DNA of 64,000 bases. It comes from Streptomyces fulvoviolaceus. GTDB lineage: Bacteria > Actinomycetota > Actinomycetes > Streptomycetales > Streptomycetaceae. The DNA lies in the NCBI RefSeq assembly GCF_000718165.1, contig NZ_JOEY01000013.1, positions 124,001 through 188,000 on the forward strand, read 5' to 3'. Numbering within the stretch: the stretch's first letter is position 1; the number at the start of each line of letters is the position of its first letter. This document shows, piece by piece, positions 17,341 to 25,581 of the stretch. The translations under genes and the position numbers were made by a program. A model generated the notes under the pieces. The model was not told the origin of the DNA, searched no databases, and saw only the letters and a program-made list of their open reading frames with translations.

Positions 17341-17357
17341 GGTGGTGCCACCACCAG
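17341..17357. promoter_or_regulatory. candidate operator between XRE regulator and MFS pump
   Basis: TGGTGGT-GCC-ACCACCA is a perfect 7-bp inverted repeat with a 3-nt centre, in the middle of the 135-bp divergent region. It is well placed for the adjacent XRE regulator to control both genes. Confidence 0.45.
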
Positions 17358-17407
17358 CACAACTTCCCGCTCCCCACGGCTATTCCGAAGCCAGCAGGCT
17401 CTTGCGC

Positions 17408-18853
17408 ATGGCGATCGACACCGACCCCACCACACCCTCGGCCCACCCGCTCGACACCCCCCGGCTGTCGACGCGCGACAAGCTCGTCCTGTTCGTCCTG
17501 TGCGCCGCCCAGTTCATGGTCGCGCTCGACTTCTCCGTCCTGAACGTCGCTCTGCCCGTCCTCGGCCCGGACCTCGGCATGAGTCGGTCCGCCCTCCAGT
17601 GGGCGGTCACGGCGTTCGCGCTGCCGTCCGGCGGATTCCTGCTGCTCTTCGGCCGCATCGGCGACCTGTACGGCCGTAGGAAACTGTTCCTCACCGGGCT
17701 CGCCCTGTTCGGCGCGGCCTCGCTGCTCGCGACGTTCGCCTGGGACCCGGCGTCGTTCCTGACCGGACGCGCCCTGCAGGGCCTCGGCGCGGCGGCGATC
17801 GTGCCGACCGGCATGTCCCTGCTGACGACGACCTTCCCGGAGGGCCCGGCCCGCGACCGCGCTCTCGGCATCTCGGGCACCCTGCTCTCGCTCGGCTTCA
17901 CGGTCGGCATGGTGGCCGGCGGCGTCCTGACCGACGTGTTCGGCTGGCGCTCCACGATGGGCCTGCTCACCCTGTTCGCCCTGATCGTCCTGCCCCTGGC
18001 CCCCGGCCTGCTCCCCGAGTCCCGCACCCCGGAACGCCCCCGCCTGGACGTGCCCGGCGCGGTCACCGTCACCGGCGGTCTGCTGTCCCTGATCTACGCC
18101 CTGTCGACGGCGGCCGACCACGGCTTCGCCCGCCCGGACGTGATCACGACCCTGATCGCGGGCCTCTCCCTCCTCGCCACCTTCGGCTACGTCGAGTCGC
18201 GCACCGCCCAGCCCCTGGTCTCCCTGCCGATGCTGCGCCGCCGCACGGTGGCGTGGGGCAACCTGGGCGGTCTGGTCACCTTCTCGATGATGTCGACGGT
18301 CGTCTTCGCGCTGACCCTGTACCTGCAGGAGGTCCTGCACCTGTCGGCCTTCGAGACGGGCCTCGTCTTCGGTGTGCAGGGCGTACTGTCCGCGGTCGCG
18401 GGCACCTACGCCCCGAAGATCATCGGCCGTATCGGCGCCCGCCGCACCCTGGTCGGCTCGCTCGTCGGCCAGGGCGCCCTGGGCGCGGCCCTGCTCGGCC
18501 TCAACACCCACACCTGGTCGGTCTGGCTCGCCACGGCCGCCGTCTCCCTGGCCAGCATGTGCCACCTCGGCGCGATCATCTCCTACGGCCTGACCGTCAC
18601 CTCCGGCGTCCCTGACGAGGAACAGGGCCTGGCCACCGGCCTGGTCACCTCGACCCAGCAGGTCGGGCTCACCGTCGGCATCCCGCTGCTCGGCGTCCTG
18701 GCGACGACGTCGGGCGACCTGATGTCCGGCGTCCACACGGTCCTGGCGCTCGACTCGGCGATCGTCCTGGCGGCGGCGGTGCTGATCGCGGTGGGGCTGC
18801 GCGTCGGCCGGCCCTCAGGGACGGTCGAGGCGCAGCCGGTCGGCGCGCGGTAG
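17408..18853 (+). CDS. MFS drug exporter (DHA2-like, 14 TM)
   Basis: Transporter of 481 aa beginning STRDKLVLFVLCAAQFMVALDFSVLNVALP, the EmrB/QacA-type helix 1 with the D-x-S-V-x-N-V-A-L-P motif. FGRIGDLYGRRKLFLTGL is motif A. A central pair of helices (about 215-260) gives the 14-TM DHA2 topology. The proton-coupled substrates are usually cationic drugs or natural products. The ATG at 17408 is adopted because the preceding open frame is antisense to the regulator. Its 3' end overlaps the convergent MmcQ gene by 39 nt. Confidence 0.88.
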   Translation: MAIDTDPTTPSAHPLDTPRLSTRDKLVLFVLCAAQFMVALDFSVLNVALPVLGPDLGMSRSALQWAVTAFALPSGGFLLLFGRIGDLYGRRKLFLTGLALFGAASLLATFAWDPASFLTGRALQGLGAAAIVPTGMSLLTTTFPEGPARDRALGISGTLLSLGFTVGMVAGGVLTDVFGWRSTMGLLTLFALIVLPLAPGLLPESRTPERPRLDVPGAVTVTGGLLSLIYALSTAADHGFARPDVITTLIAGLSLLATFGYVESRTAQPLVSLPMLRRRTVAWGNLGGLVTFSMMSTVVFALTLYLQEVLHLSAFETGLVFGVQGVLSAVAGTYAPKIIGRIGARRTLVGSLVGQGALGAALLGLNTHTWSVWLATAAVSLASMCHLGAIISYGLTVTSGVPDEEQGLATGLVTSTQQVGLTVGIPLLGVLATTSGDLMSGVHTVLALDSAIVLAAAVLIAVGLRVGRPSGTVEAQPVGAR

Positions 18854-19174
18854 ACCGGCCACCACCAGGTCGTACGAGTCCTCGACGAGCTCCCGGACCA
18901 GCCGGTCCGGGAGCTCTCCGTCGACCGTCACCGTGTTCCAGTGGCGCTTGTTCATGTGGTAGCCGGGGATGATCGACCCCGGGTGCTCGCCGCGCAGCCG
19001 GATCGCGTCCTCCGGGACGCACTTCAGGTTGACCGTCAGGGGGCGGTTGTCCAGCCAGGACAGGGCGAACATCTTGCCCAGCACCTTGAAGACCGAGATC
19101 TCCGGCGAGAAGGGAAAGTCCTCCACCGCCGCGTTGAAGGACAGACAGAAGTCGCGCAGCTCCTGCGGGGTCAC
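18815..19174 (-). CDS. MmcQ/YjbR family DNA-binding-fold protein
   Basis: Protein of 119 aa in the YjbR/MmcQ family (cyclophilin-of-unknown-function type fold). Characteristic segments are ELRDFCLSFNAAVEDFPF, VFKVLGKMFALSW, NLKCVPEDAIRLR and GYHMNKRHWNTV. Molecular function of the family is unproven. GTG 19174 overlaps the corC stop, closing the minus-strand chain phoH-ybeY-corC-mmcQ. The coding region runs 39 nt into the convergent MFS gene. Confidence 0.85.
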   Translation of the reverse strand: MTPQELRDFCLSFNAAVEDFPFSPEISVFKVLGKMFALSWLDNRPLTVNLKCVPEDAIRLRGEHPGSIIPGYHMNKRHWNTVTVDGELPDRLVRELVEDSYDLVVAGLPRADRLRLDRP

Positions 19175-20478
19175 TCCTCTTTCGCCTCCTCGTGCGGGGA
19201 ATCCGCCGGACCCACCGGCTCCACGAGCACAGTCACGATCTTGTTCCGGCGGCCTGCCGCGGCCTCCGCGGTCAGCCGCAGCGCCCGCCCGTCCGGGAGT
19301 TCCACGACGGAGGAGGCGCCGGCGATGGGCACCCGGCCCAGCGCCTTGGCGAGCAGCCCGCCGACGGTCTCCACGTCCTCGTCGTCGTACTCGTCCAGGC
19401 CGTACAGCTCGCCGAGGTCGGTGATGTCGAGGCGGGCGGTGACCCGGTGGCGGTCCTCGCCGAGGTCCTCCACGGGCGGGAGTTCACGGTCGTACTCATC
19501 GGTGATCTCGCCGACGATCTCCTCGAGGATGTCCTCGATGGTGACGATGCCGGCCGTGCCGCCGTACTCGTCGATGACGACGGCGACGTGGTTGCGGTCC
19601 TGCTGCATCTCGCGGAGCAGATCGCCGGCGTTCTTGGTGTCGGGGACGAAGGCGGCGGGCCGCATGGCCGTCGAGACGAGCTCGCTCTCCGCGTCCCGGC
19701 TGATGTGCGTCTTGCGGGCCAGGTCCTTCAGATACACGATCCCGACGATGTCGTCCTCGCTCTCACCGGAGACCGGGATGCGCGAGAAGCCGGAGCGCAG
19801 GGCGAGGGTGAGGGCCTGACGGATCGTCTTGTAGCGCTCGATGACGACGAGGTCGGTCCGCGGGACCATGACCTCCCGGACGAGCGTGTCGCCCAGCTCG
19901 AAGACCGAGTGCACCATCCGGCGCTCCTCGTCCTCGATCAGGGACTCCTTCTCCGCGAGGTCGACCAGCGCGCGCAGCTCCGCCTCGGAGGCGAAGGGGC
20001 CGCGACGGAAGCCCTTGCCGGGGGTGAGGGCGTTGCCGATGAGGATCAGCAGGGGCGGGATCGGGCCCATGATCCTCGCCAGCGGGACCAGGATGTACGC
20101 CGCCGCGGTCGCCGTGTTGAGCGGGTGCTGGCGGCCGATGGTGCGCGGGGAGACCCCGACGGCGACGTACGACACGAGGACCATGACGCCGATCGCGACC
20201 AGCAGGGCGCGGGTGGTGCCGGCGAACTCCTGCAGACAGGCGTAGGTGACGAGGGCGGCCGCCGCCATCTCACAGGCGACGCGGACCAGCAGCGCCACGT
20301 TGAGATAGCGGGTCGGGTCGGCGGCGATCTGGGCGAGCTTCGCGCTGCCGCGGCGGCCGGTGCGTACGGCCTCCTCGGCGCGGAAGCTGGAGACGCGCGC
20401 GAGGCCCGCCTCCGCGCAGGCGGCGAGCCACGCGACGACGACCAGGGCGATCGCGCCGGAGACGAGGGGGAGGCTCAT
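19171..20478 (-). CDS. CorC/HlyC family CBS-domain membrane protein
   Basis: Membrane protein of 435 aa, family linked to Mg/Co export and called hemolysin C in many annotations. DUF21 membrane helices occupy about residues 1-150. A tandem CBS pair lies at about 205-330 ([23 protein letters not shown], and [25 protein letters not shown]), and a CorC_HlyC domain at about 345-425 ([14 protein letters not shown]). ATG 20478 overlaps the ybeY stop. Tight coupling with ybeY and phoH is a widespread bacterial arrangement. Confidence 0.9.
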   Translation of the reverse strand: MSLPLVSGAIALVVVAWLAACAEAGLARVSSFRAEEAVRTGRRGSAKLAQIAADPTRYLNVALLVRVACEMAAAALVTYACLQEFAGTTRALLVAIGVMVLVSYVAVGVSPRTIGRQHPLNTATAAAYILVPLARIMGPIPPLLILIGNALTPGKGFRRGPFASEAELRALVDLAEKESLIEDEERRMVHSVFELGDTLVREVMVPRTDLVVIERYKTIRQALTLALRSGFSRIPVSGESEDDIVGIVYLKDLARKTHISRDAESELVSTAMRPAAFVPDTKNAGDLLREMQQDRNHVAVVIDEYGGTAGIVTIEDILEEIVGEITDEYDRELPPVEDLGEDRHRVTARLDITDLGELYGLDEYDDEDVETVGGLLAKALGRVPIAGASSVVELPDGRALRLTAEAAAGRRNKIVTVLVEPVGPADSPHEEAKEE

Positions 20479-20972
20479 GACACGGTCGGGGCCGGGGACG
20501 GGCCGGTGTGGCCCTTCTCCGCACGCCAGCCGTCCACGATGGCGGCCTGCAGACCGAACATCTCGGCCTTCTCGTCGGGCTCCTCGTGGTCGTACCCGAG
20601 GAGGTGCAGCACACCGTGGACGGCGAGCAGTTGGAGCTCCTCGTCCATGGAGTGCTGCGTCGGCGCTTCCTCACCCTGCTTCTTGGCGACCTCGGGGCAC
20701 AGCACGATGTCACCGAGGAGCCCCTGCGGGGGCTCCTCGTCGTCCTTCGACGGCGGCCGCAGCTCGTCCATCGGGAAGGACATGACATCGGTCGGACCGG
20801 GCAGGTCCATCCACTGGATGTGCAACTGCTCCATGGCGTCGGCGTCCACGACGATCACCGAGAGCTCGGAGAGCGGGTGGATGCGCATCCGCGCGAGGGC
20901 GTAGCGGGCGATGTCGAGGATCGCCTGCTCGTCGACCTCGGTTCCGGACTCGTTGTTGACGTCGATCGACAT
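20475..20972 (-). CDS. ybeY: endoribonuclease YbeY (16S rRNA maturation)
   Basis: Single-strand RNase of 165 aa that matures the 3' end of 16S rRNA and takes part in ribosome quality control. The zinc motif is [11 protein letters not shown] near residues 119-129. [13 protein letters not shown] near 58-70 and [12 protein letters not shown] near 84-95 are the other conserved blocks. The start is ATG 20972, 12 nt after the phoH stop. PhoH and YbeY often work together and are commonly encoded side by side. Confidence 0.94.
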   Translation of the reverse strand: MSIDVNNESGTEVDEQAILDIARYALARMRIHPLSELSVIVVDADAMEQLHIQWMDLPGPTDVMSFPMDELRPPSKDDEEPPQGLLGDIVLCPEVAKKQGEEAPTQHSMDEELQLLAVHGVLHLLGYDHEEPDEKAEMFGLQAAIVDGWRAEKGHTGPSPAPTVS

Positions 20973-20984
20973 GGTTGTGCTGGT

Positions 20985-23129
20985 CTACTTCCGCTTGTTA
21001 CGGGCGCCCTTGTGGGTGCCGTTCTCCGTACCGTTCTCGCTGTCGTACTTCTCGTACGCGTCGACGATACGGCCGACCAGCTTGTGCCGTACGACATCGT
21101 GGGACGTGAGGCGCGAGAAGTGGACGTCGTCCAGGCCCTCCAGGATGTCCTGGACCTGACGCAGGCCGGACTTCGTGCCGGTCGGCAGATCGACCTGGGT
21201 GACGTCACCCGTGACGACGACCTTCGAGTCGAAGCCGAGCCTCGTCAGGAACATCTTCATCTGCTCGGCGCTCGTGTTCTGGGCCTCGTCCAGGATGATG
21301 AAGGCGTCGTTGAGGGTGTTGTGGGTCAACAGGTAGTCCTGCGTGACGTACAGCGAGTCCTCGGCCGCCACCTGGATGCAGACGGTCTCCTCCCGGCCCG
21401 CGGGCTCGATGCTGTCGATGTACCGCATCGGGCGTCCGCCGCCTCCGGCCGCGTGGTACGTGTCGCGCTTGCGGGTGAGGCGGAAGGGTTCGATGCCTTC
21501 GGGGAGGCGGATGTCGACGATGTGGGCGTCGCGGCGGTGGTGAACGTCGCGGCCCTTGGCCCTCCCTGGCGTCCGCCCCTTGGCAGCTCGGCGGCTGGCG
21601 TAGGCGACACCTCCCAGTGACTGGACCAGGGCGATGACGTCGTCACGGAGCAGGATTGAAGTCGTCGAGTACTGGATACGGCACGTGCGGTCCTTTTGAG
21701 TGACTGGGCCGCCGTCTGTGTCGAGGAGCCCCTGAAGTACGGCGAGCCGTACCTCGGCGGAGTTGTAGAGGTAGTCGTCCGGCACGAACTTGGAGTACGA
21801 CTTGCTGCCGAGCAGATCCAACGTACGCAGCGCTTGCTTGAGAGGGTGCGTCAGCACGCCTCCCTCAGCGTCGCGGGATGTCGGCATACGGTTGATGTGG
21901 TAGTTGTAGCCGCCACGCGACCGCACCTTGACGCCGGGCACTGCCGTCTCCAGTGCCGAGACCAACTCCGGGTCGGCCGTGGTGAACGAAGGAGTACGGC
22001 GCCCCGAGACGCAGCCGTCGCCTAGTAGCAGCCCCAGCGCGTACGGGTCCAGCGGAACCTCACGCTCGGGGAAGCAGACCGGCGCCGTGAGCATGGGCAG
22101 CTCGTACCGGCGATAGTGCGCCGCCCGCAGGTTGCCGATCATCTCCTGGGTCTCCAGGACGCGCCATGGCTTGTCGCGGCGCTTGTCGTCGCGCGTCCTG
22201 ACCGTCCACAGGTGCTCACCACAGCACAGGGTCCAGGCGCCGTCCTGGGCCGTGACGCGATAGACGTCCTTCTCGCCCTGCGGGTAGACGCCCAGTACCG
22301 GGGTCGGCTCACCATTCGAGCCGATGACCAGGTCACCGACCTGGAGGTCACCGATGGGCCGCCAACCGTCCGGGGTCAGGACGCTGGTGAAGAGCGGCAT
22401 CGCGCGACCCCGCATATACGCCAGCGGCGCCACCTCAATCGTCCCCGCCGCCATCAACCGCGGAATCGAGTCAGGATCCAGCATGTCGTGCAGCGCGTCG
22501 TACAGAGGCCGCAGATACGGGTCGATCTTCTCGTACAGCGTGCCGGGCAGGAATCCCAGTCGCTCGCCGGCTTCCACCGCCGGCCGGGTCAGGATGATGC
22601 GGTTGACCTGCTTGGACTGCAGGGCCTGTACCGCCTTGGCCATGGCGAGGTAGGTCTTGCCGGTACCGGCGGGACCGATGCCGAAGACGATCGTGTGCTT
22701 GTCGATCGCGTCGACGTACCGCTTCTGGTTGAGGGTCTTGGGGCGGATCGTGCGGCCGCGCGAGGAGAGGATGTTCTGGGTGAGCACCTCGGCCGGGGTC
22801 TCCTCGCCGTCACCCTCGCCGTTTTCACTTGCTCTGAGCATGGCGATAGAGCGTTCCACTCCGTCCTCCGTCATCGGCTGCCCGGTGCGGAGCACCAGCA
22901 TCATCTCGTCGAACAGGCGCTGGATGAGGGCGACCTCCGCGGCGTCGCCGACTGCGCTGATCTCATTGCCCCGGACGTGGATGTCGGCTGCCGGGAAGGC
23001 CTTTTCGATGACGCGCAGCAGGGAGTCGCCGGACCCCAGCACCGTGACCATGGGGTGCTGGGCGGGGACGGTGAACTGTGCTCTCGCCTGCCCCTGCGCG
23101 GGGGTGTGACCTGTCGGTGTCTGAGTCAT
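20985..23129 (-). CDS. phoH: PhoH-family ATPase precursor interrupted by an intein
   Basis: PhoH-like P-loop NTPase whose 352 extein residues are the usual length, carrying a 362-residue in-frame intein (residues 243-604). The N-extein has the RNA-binding-like start and Walker A GPAGTGKT at 152-159, then LTRPAVEAGERLGFLPG. The C-extein resumes TLNDAFIILDEAQNTS with Walker B I-I-L-D-E at 611-615. Without the intein the chain reads AYMRGR-TLNDAF, the normal PhoH sequence. The insertion thus separates Walker A from Walker B, so splicing is needed for ATPase function. PhoH is probably an RNA helicase or ribosome-associated factor acting with YbeY downstream. Confidence 0.93.
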   Translation of the reverse strand: MTQTPTGHTPAQGQARAQFTVPAQHPMVTVLGSGDSLLRVIEKAFPAADIHVRGNEISAVGDAAEVALIQRLFDEMMLVLRTGQPMTEDGVERSIAMLRASENGEGDGEETPAEVLTQNILSSRGRTIRPKTLNQKRYVDAIDKHTIVFGIGPAGTGKTYLAMAKAVQALQSKQVNRIILTRPAVEAGERLGFLPGTLYEKIDPYLRPLYDALHDMLDPDSIPRLMAAGTIEVAPLAYMRGRAMPLFTSVLTPDGWRPIGDLQVGDLVIGSNGEPTPVLGVYPQGEKDVYRVTAQDGAWTLCCGEHLWTVRTRDDKRRDKPWRVLETQEMIGNLRAAHYRRYELPMLTAPVCFPEREVPLDPYALGLLLGDGCVSGRRTPSFTTADPELVSALETAVPGVKVRSRGGYNYHINRMPTSRDAEGGVLTHPLKQALRTLDLLGSKSYSKFVPDDYLYNSAEVRLAVLQGLLDTDGGPVTQKDRTCRIQYSTTSILLRDDVIALVQSLGGVAYASRRAAKGRTPGRAKGRDVHHRRDAHIVDIRLPEGIEPFRLTRKRDTYHAAGGGGRPMRYIDSIEPAGREETVCIQVAAEDSLYVTQDYLLTHNTLNDAFIILDEAQNTSAEQMKMFLTRLGFDSKVVVTGDVTQVDLPTGTKSGLRQVQDILEGLDDVHFSRLTSHDVVRHKLVGRIVDAYEKYDSENGTENGTHKGARNKRK
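21318..22403 (-). mobile_element. class 3 intein with LAGLIDADG homing endonuclease
   Basis: Protein-splicing element of 362 aa in PhoH. It begins with Ala243, not Cys/Ser, and ends L-L-T-H-N at 600-604, followed by Thr605 as the +1 residue. The class 3 WCT signature is complete: Trp308 (E-H-L-W, block B position 12), Cys584 (T-V-C-I-Q-V, block F position 4) and Thr602 (block G position 5). Class 3 inteins use the block F Cys as first nucleophile. An endonuclease domain sits between the splicing halves, with motifs YALGLLLGDG (363-372) and LQGLLDTDG (465-473) and catalytic Asp371 and Asp472 present. All splicing and homing residues look intact, so it should be active. Confidence 0.93.
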
Positions 23130-23524
23130 GGGCCGGCGCTGTAGGCCTGCGGTTCCTCCTCGTCAGGGCCGCACAGGTGAAGGCGGCCTCGCGAGTTCCA
23201 GGGTACGACGGTGCACTGACAACGCCGTAGGCCTTTTCGGTGTCCCGGTCTTTCCTGCGTTGCGCAGGTTTCGAGGGGGAAAGGCTTCGAGCCTGAACCG
23301 GCAGGAGTGTGCTGATGCGATACCGCCGGTAACACATGGCCGGAATACCCCCTTGCCGTTCTTCACACCACGCGCATCAATGGAACCGGTAATTCCGACG
23401 GACCGTCAGATTCCAGCATCGCGCAGCGCTCCGCACCCGCTCGCGAAGACTGGCCGTTCGTCGGCGTACCTCTCCCGTCCATCCCCACATGGCAGTCCCC
23501 ACCTCGGGAAGGAAACCGGAACCC
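23130..23524. other. intergenic region between phoH and secreted-protein locus
   Basis: 395 nt without a credible gene; short open frames here lack ribosome sites and family-like sequence. It must hold the divergent promoters of phoH and of the gene at 23525. A TTGCCG-N17-ATCAAT pattern at 23353-23381 is matched before the next gene (24108-24136). No clear operator is visible. Confidence 0.6.
23353..23381 (+). promoter_or_regulatory. shared upstream motif, copy 1
   Basis: TTGCCG and ATCAATG separated by 17 nt, with TTCTTCACAC between. The leader of the next gene has TTGACT-N17-ATCAATG with TTCTCACGC at a similar place. The -35-like box is good but the -10-like box is poor, so this may be a promoter of an alternative sigma factor or a regulator site. 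Confidence 0.3.
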
Positions 23525-23998
23525 ATGAAAGGCAAACGGATAGGAACTGGTGCGGCACTGGCTGTCGGCACCCTCGCGGCCGCCGGGCTGGCGTTCGCAC
23601 CCGCCGCTCTCGCCGTCACACCGGACACCGCGACGATCACCGCCGACTGCGGCAGCTTCGGCAGCGGCGAAGCCACCCTCACCGCCACTCAGGACGGCAC
23701 CGCCGCCACCCTCACCGTCACCTCGGCGATCACCGCGCCGATCGCGCTGGCCGAGGACTCGATCTCCTCGACGCTCACCCTGGTGAACGCCGCCGGCGGC
23801 ACCACCGCCTTCACCGGCACGGAGAACCCGGCCATCGCGGCGGGCGACCCCGTCACCGTCGGCCCGCTCGACGGCACCGTGGCCTCCGGCGACAGCCTGG
23901 AGGCGTACGGCGGCACGCTGCAGATCACCGTCCTCGGGATCACCGTCACCTGCACGGCGACCGGACCGCAGTCCCCGGGTCCGTTCGTGTTCGACTGA
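23525..23998 (+). CDS. secreted beta-sandwich protein, unknown function
   Basis: Exported protein of 157 aa. A signal peptide covers about residues 1-30 (KRIGTGAALAVGTLAAAGLAFAPAALA). The mature domain has one Cys pair (TADCGSFG near the start and TVTCTAT near the end), Thr/Val-rich strands, and ends PGPFVFD. It resembles the first domain of the next protein in strand pattern and Cys spacing. ATG 23525 has GGAAGGA about 9 nt upstream; the ATG at 23489 does not. A terminator hairpin follows at 24024. I infer a cell-surface role from the DUF916-type partner downstream. Confidence 0.65.
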   Translation: MKGKRIGTGAALAVGTLAAAGLAFAPAALAVTPDTATITADCGSFGSGEATLTATQDGTAATLTVTSAITAPIALAEDSISSTLTLVNAAGGTTAFTGTENPAIAAGDPVTVGPLDGTVASGDSLEAYGGTLQITVLGITVTCTATGPQSPGPFVFD

Positions 23999-24023
23999 GC
24001 CGATCCCGCACTCAGGCGCCCCC

Positions 24024-24063
24024 GGACCGTCAACTTCCGCCGACAGGTGGAAGTTGACGGTCC
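24024..24063. terminator. perfect 15-bp hairpin terminator
   Basis: GGACCGTCAACTTCC (24024-24038) pairs exactly with GGAAGTTGACGGTCC (24049-24063) around a 10-nt loop, 26 nt after the stop of the secreted-protein gene. There is no long T tract, which is normal for actinobacterial terminators. Confidence 0.8.
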
Positions 24064-24107
24064 ATCAGATTTCCGTCGGGTTCCGCGGGTTCACAGCCTC
24101 GTCTCCA

Positions 24108-24136
24108 TTGACTTCTCACGCAATCCCCACATCAAT
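24108..24136 (+). promoter_or_regulatory. shared upstream motif, copy 2 / possible promoter
   Basis: TTGACT-N17-ATCAATG, with the spacer beginning TCTCACGCAA, 56 nt before the ATG of the next gene. It parallels the motif at 23353 and suggests joint control of the two secreted-protein genes. Confidence 0.35.
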
Positions 24137-24191
24137 GCCCCCTGTCGGCGCAGACGAGCCGCTGCGCCCGCATCCCTCAGAGGGGGCCACT

Positions 24192-25517
24192 ATGAGATCC
24201 AAGGGTTCTGGAAGCCGAAGACGCCGACTGGCCGCACTGCTCGGCGCGACCGCGCTCGCGGTCACCGCGGGGGGCGCGCTCGCCGCCCCGGCGGGAGCCG
24301 CCGCCAATGTGGACTTCGCCACGCACTGCATCCCGCCTGCCGTCGCGGGCATCCCGCCCATCGACGGCACCACCACCGCGATCATCACGGTGGACGACGC
24401 CACGCCCCAGGTCGGCGACACCGTCACCGTGACGTACACGGTGGTCACGCCCGCCGCGAGCAACCCCACCGCCATCAGCCTGCCGGCCGACATCATGACG
24501 CCGTCCGGCAAGGTCGCCCTCGGCGGAGCGCAGACCGGCGACGTGACGGTCGCCGGGCCGAAGAAGAACGACCCGGTGGCGGGCAACGCGCCGTTCCCGT
24601 CGTTCAGCATGACCGGCACCTTCACGGTCACCACCGCGGGCGCGATCACCCTCTCGCCCGGCGACTACAACATCCACACCAGCTACATCCTCGAACTGGA
24701 CACCCCCTGCACGGTCACCAGCCCGCCCGCCCCGGTCTCCGAGACCATCACGGCGAGCGACGCACCCAATCCCAACACCCGTGCCATCCAGCTGGGTTCG
24801 GCCTCCGGCAACCCCGGTGACAGCGTGACCGTCACCGGCAGCAACTTCACCCCGGGTGCCACCGTCACCCTCGCCGGACGCTCCGGAACGAACCAGACCG
24901 GGGACACGGCCACCACGACCGCCGACGCCTCGGGCGCCATCAGCGGCTCGCTGACCCTCAACGACAAGACGACGACCGGCGTCGTGGCGTACGAGGGCGC
25001 GAGCTGGACCGACGACCTCGGTGCCGGCCCGGCCACCTACACCGTCATCGACAACACCCCCATCCCCGACAACGCCCAGAAGCTCACCACCACGGTGCAC
25101 GCGGGCACCCTGTCCATGTCCCAGGCCGGGGACACCGTCGACCTGTCGGCGGTGGACTACGGCGAGGGCGGGGCATCGAGCGGTGATCTCAACACGGTGA
25201 CCGTCCAGGACTTCCGCGGCGGACCCGCGGGCTGGTCCCTGACCGGCAAGGTCACCGACTTCACCGGTCCCGGCGCCAAGATCGATGCCGGGGCGCTCAG
25301 TTGGACCCCCGCCTGCGCCACCGAGGCGGGCAGCCCGAGCACCTGCCAGGCCGGTTCGGCGGGCACGGTCGGTTCCTCGGGAGCGACCCTCGCGTCCACC
25401 CCCAACGGCACGCTCACCGGCGGTGAGTTCACCGTGGACGCCCAACTCTCCCTGAACGTACCGGCGTTCACGCCTCCCGGCTCGTACTCCGGCGTTCTCA
25501 CCCTCACGCTCAGCTGA
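24192..25517 (+). CDS. secreted multi-domain surface protein (WxL-like C-terminus)
   Basis: Exported protein of 441 aa. The signal peptide ends near residue 37 (RRRRLAALLGATALAVTAGGALAAPAGA). Domain 1 (about 40-190) is Cys-flanked and resembles the actinobacterial DUF6801-type fold and the preceding protein. Domain 2 (about 195-290) has an IPT/TIG-like start, GSASGNPGDSVTVTGSNFTPGATV. Domain 3 (about 300-441) is a beta domain ending TVDAQLSLNVPAFTPPGSYSG and VLTLTLS, like WxL surface proteins, with a W-S-L/L-S-W pair in place of the usual motif. It has no LPxTG or membrane anchor, so it must be held by another component, plausibly the DUF916-type protein 65 nt downstream. Confidence 0.65.
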   Translation: MRSKGSGSRRRRLAALLGATALAVTAGGALAAPAGAAANVDFATHCIPPAVAGIPPIDGTTTAIITVDDATPQVGDTVTVTYTVVTPAASNPTAISLPADIMTPSGKVALGGAQTGDVTVAGPKKNDPVAGNAPFPSFSMTGTFTVTTAGAITLSPGDYNIHTSYILELDTPCTVTSPPAPVSETITASDAPNPNTRAIQLGSASGNPGDSVTVTGSNFTPGATVTLAGRSGTNQTGDTATTTADASGAISGSLTLNDKTTTGVVAYEGASWTDDLGAGPATYTVIDNTPIPDNAQKLTTTVHAGTLSMSQAGDTVDLSAVDYGEGGASSGDLNTVTVQDFRGGPAGWSLTGKVTDFTGPGAKIDAGALSWTPACATEAGSPSTCQAGSAGTVGSSGATLASTPNGTLTGGEFTVDAQLSLNVPAFTPPGSYSGVLTLTLS

Positions 25518-25581
25518 CCGTACGGGCGTCCGCACCCGCCCGTTCACCTCATCCCGCCGATGTCCGTGGGGGTCCGCACCC

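Noticed and set aside
16400..18736. Long antisense extension of the XRE regulator across the MFS gene
   Set aside because: The extension has Q/G/R/D-rich shadow composition, and the regulator starts in the divergent region at about 17272.
21318..22403. Pseudogene or frameshifted phoH
   Set aside because: The insertion is exactly in frame, has all intein splice and endonuclease residues, and both exteins are intact.
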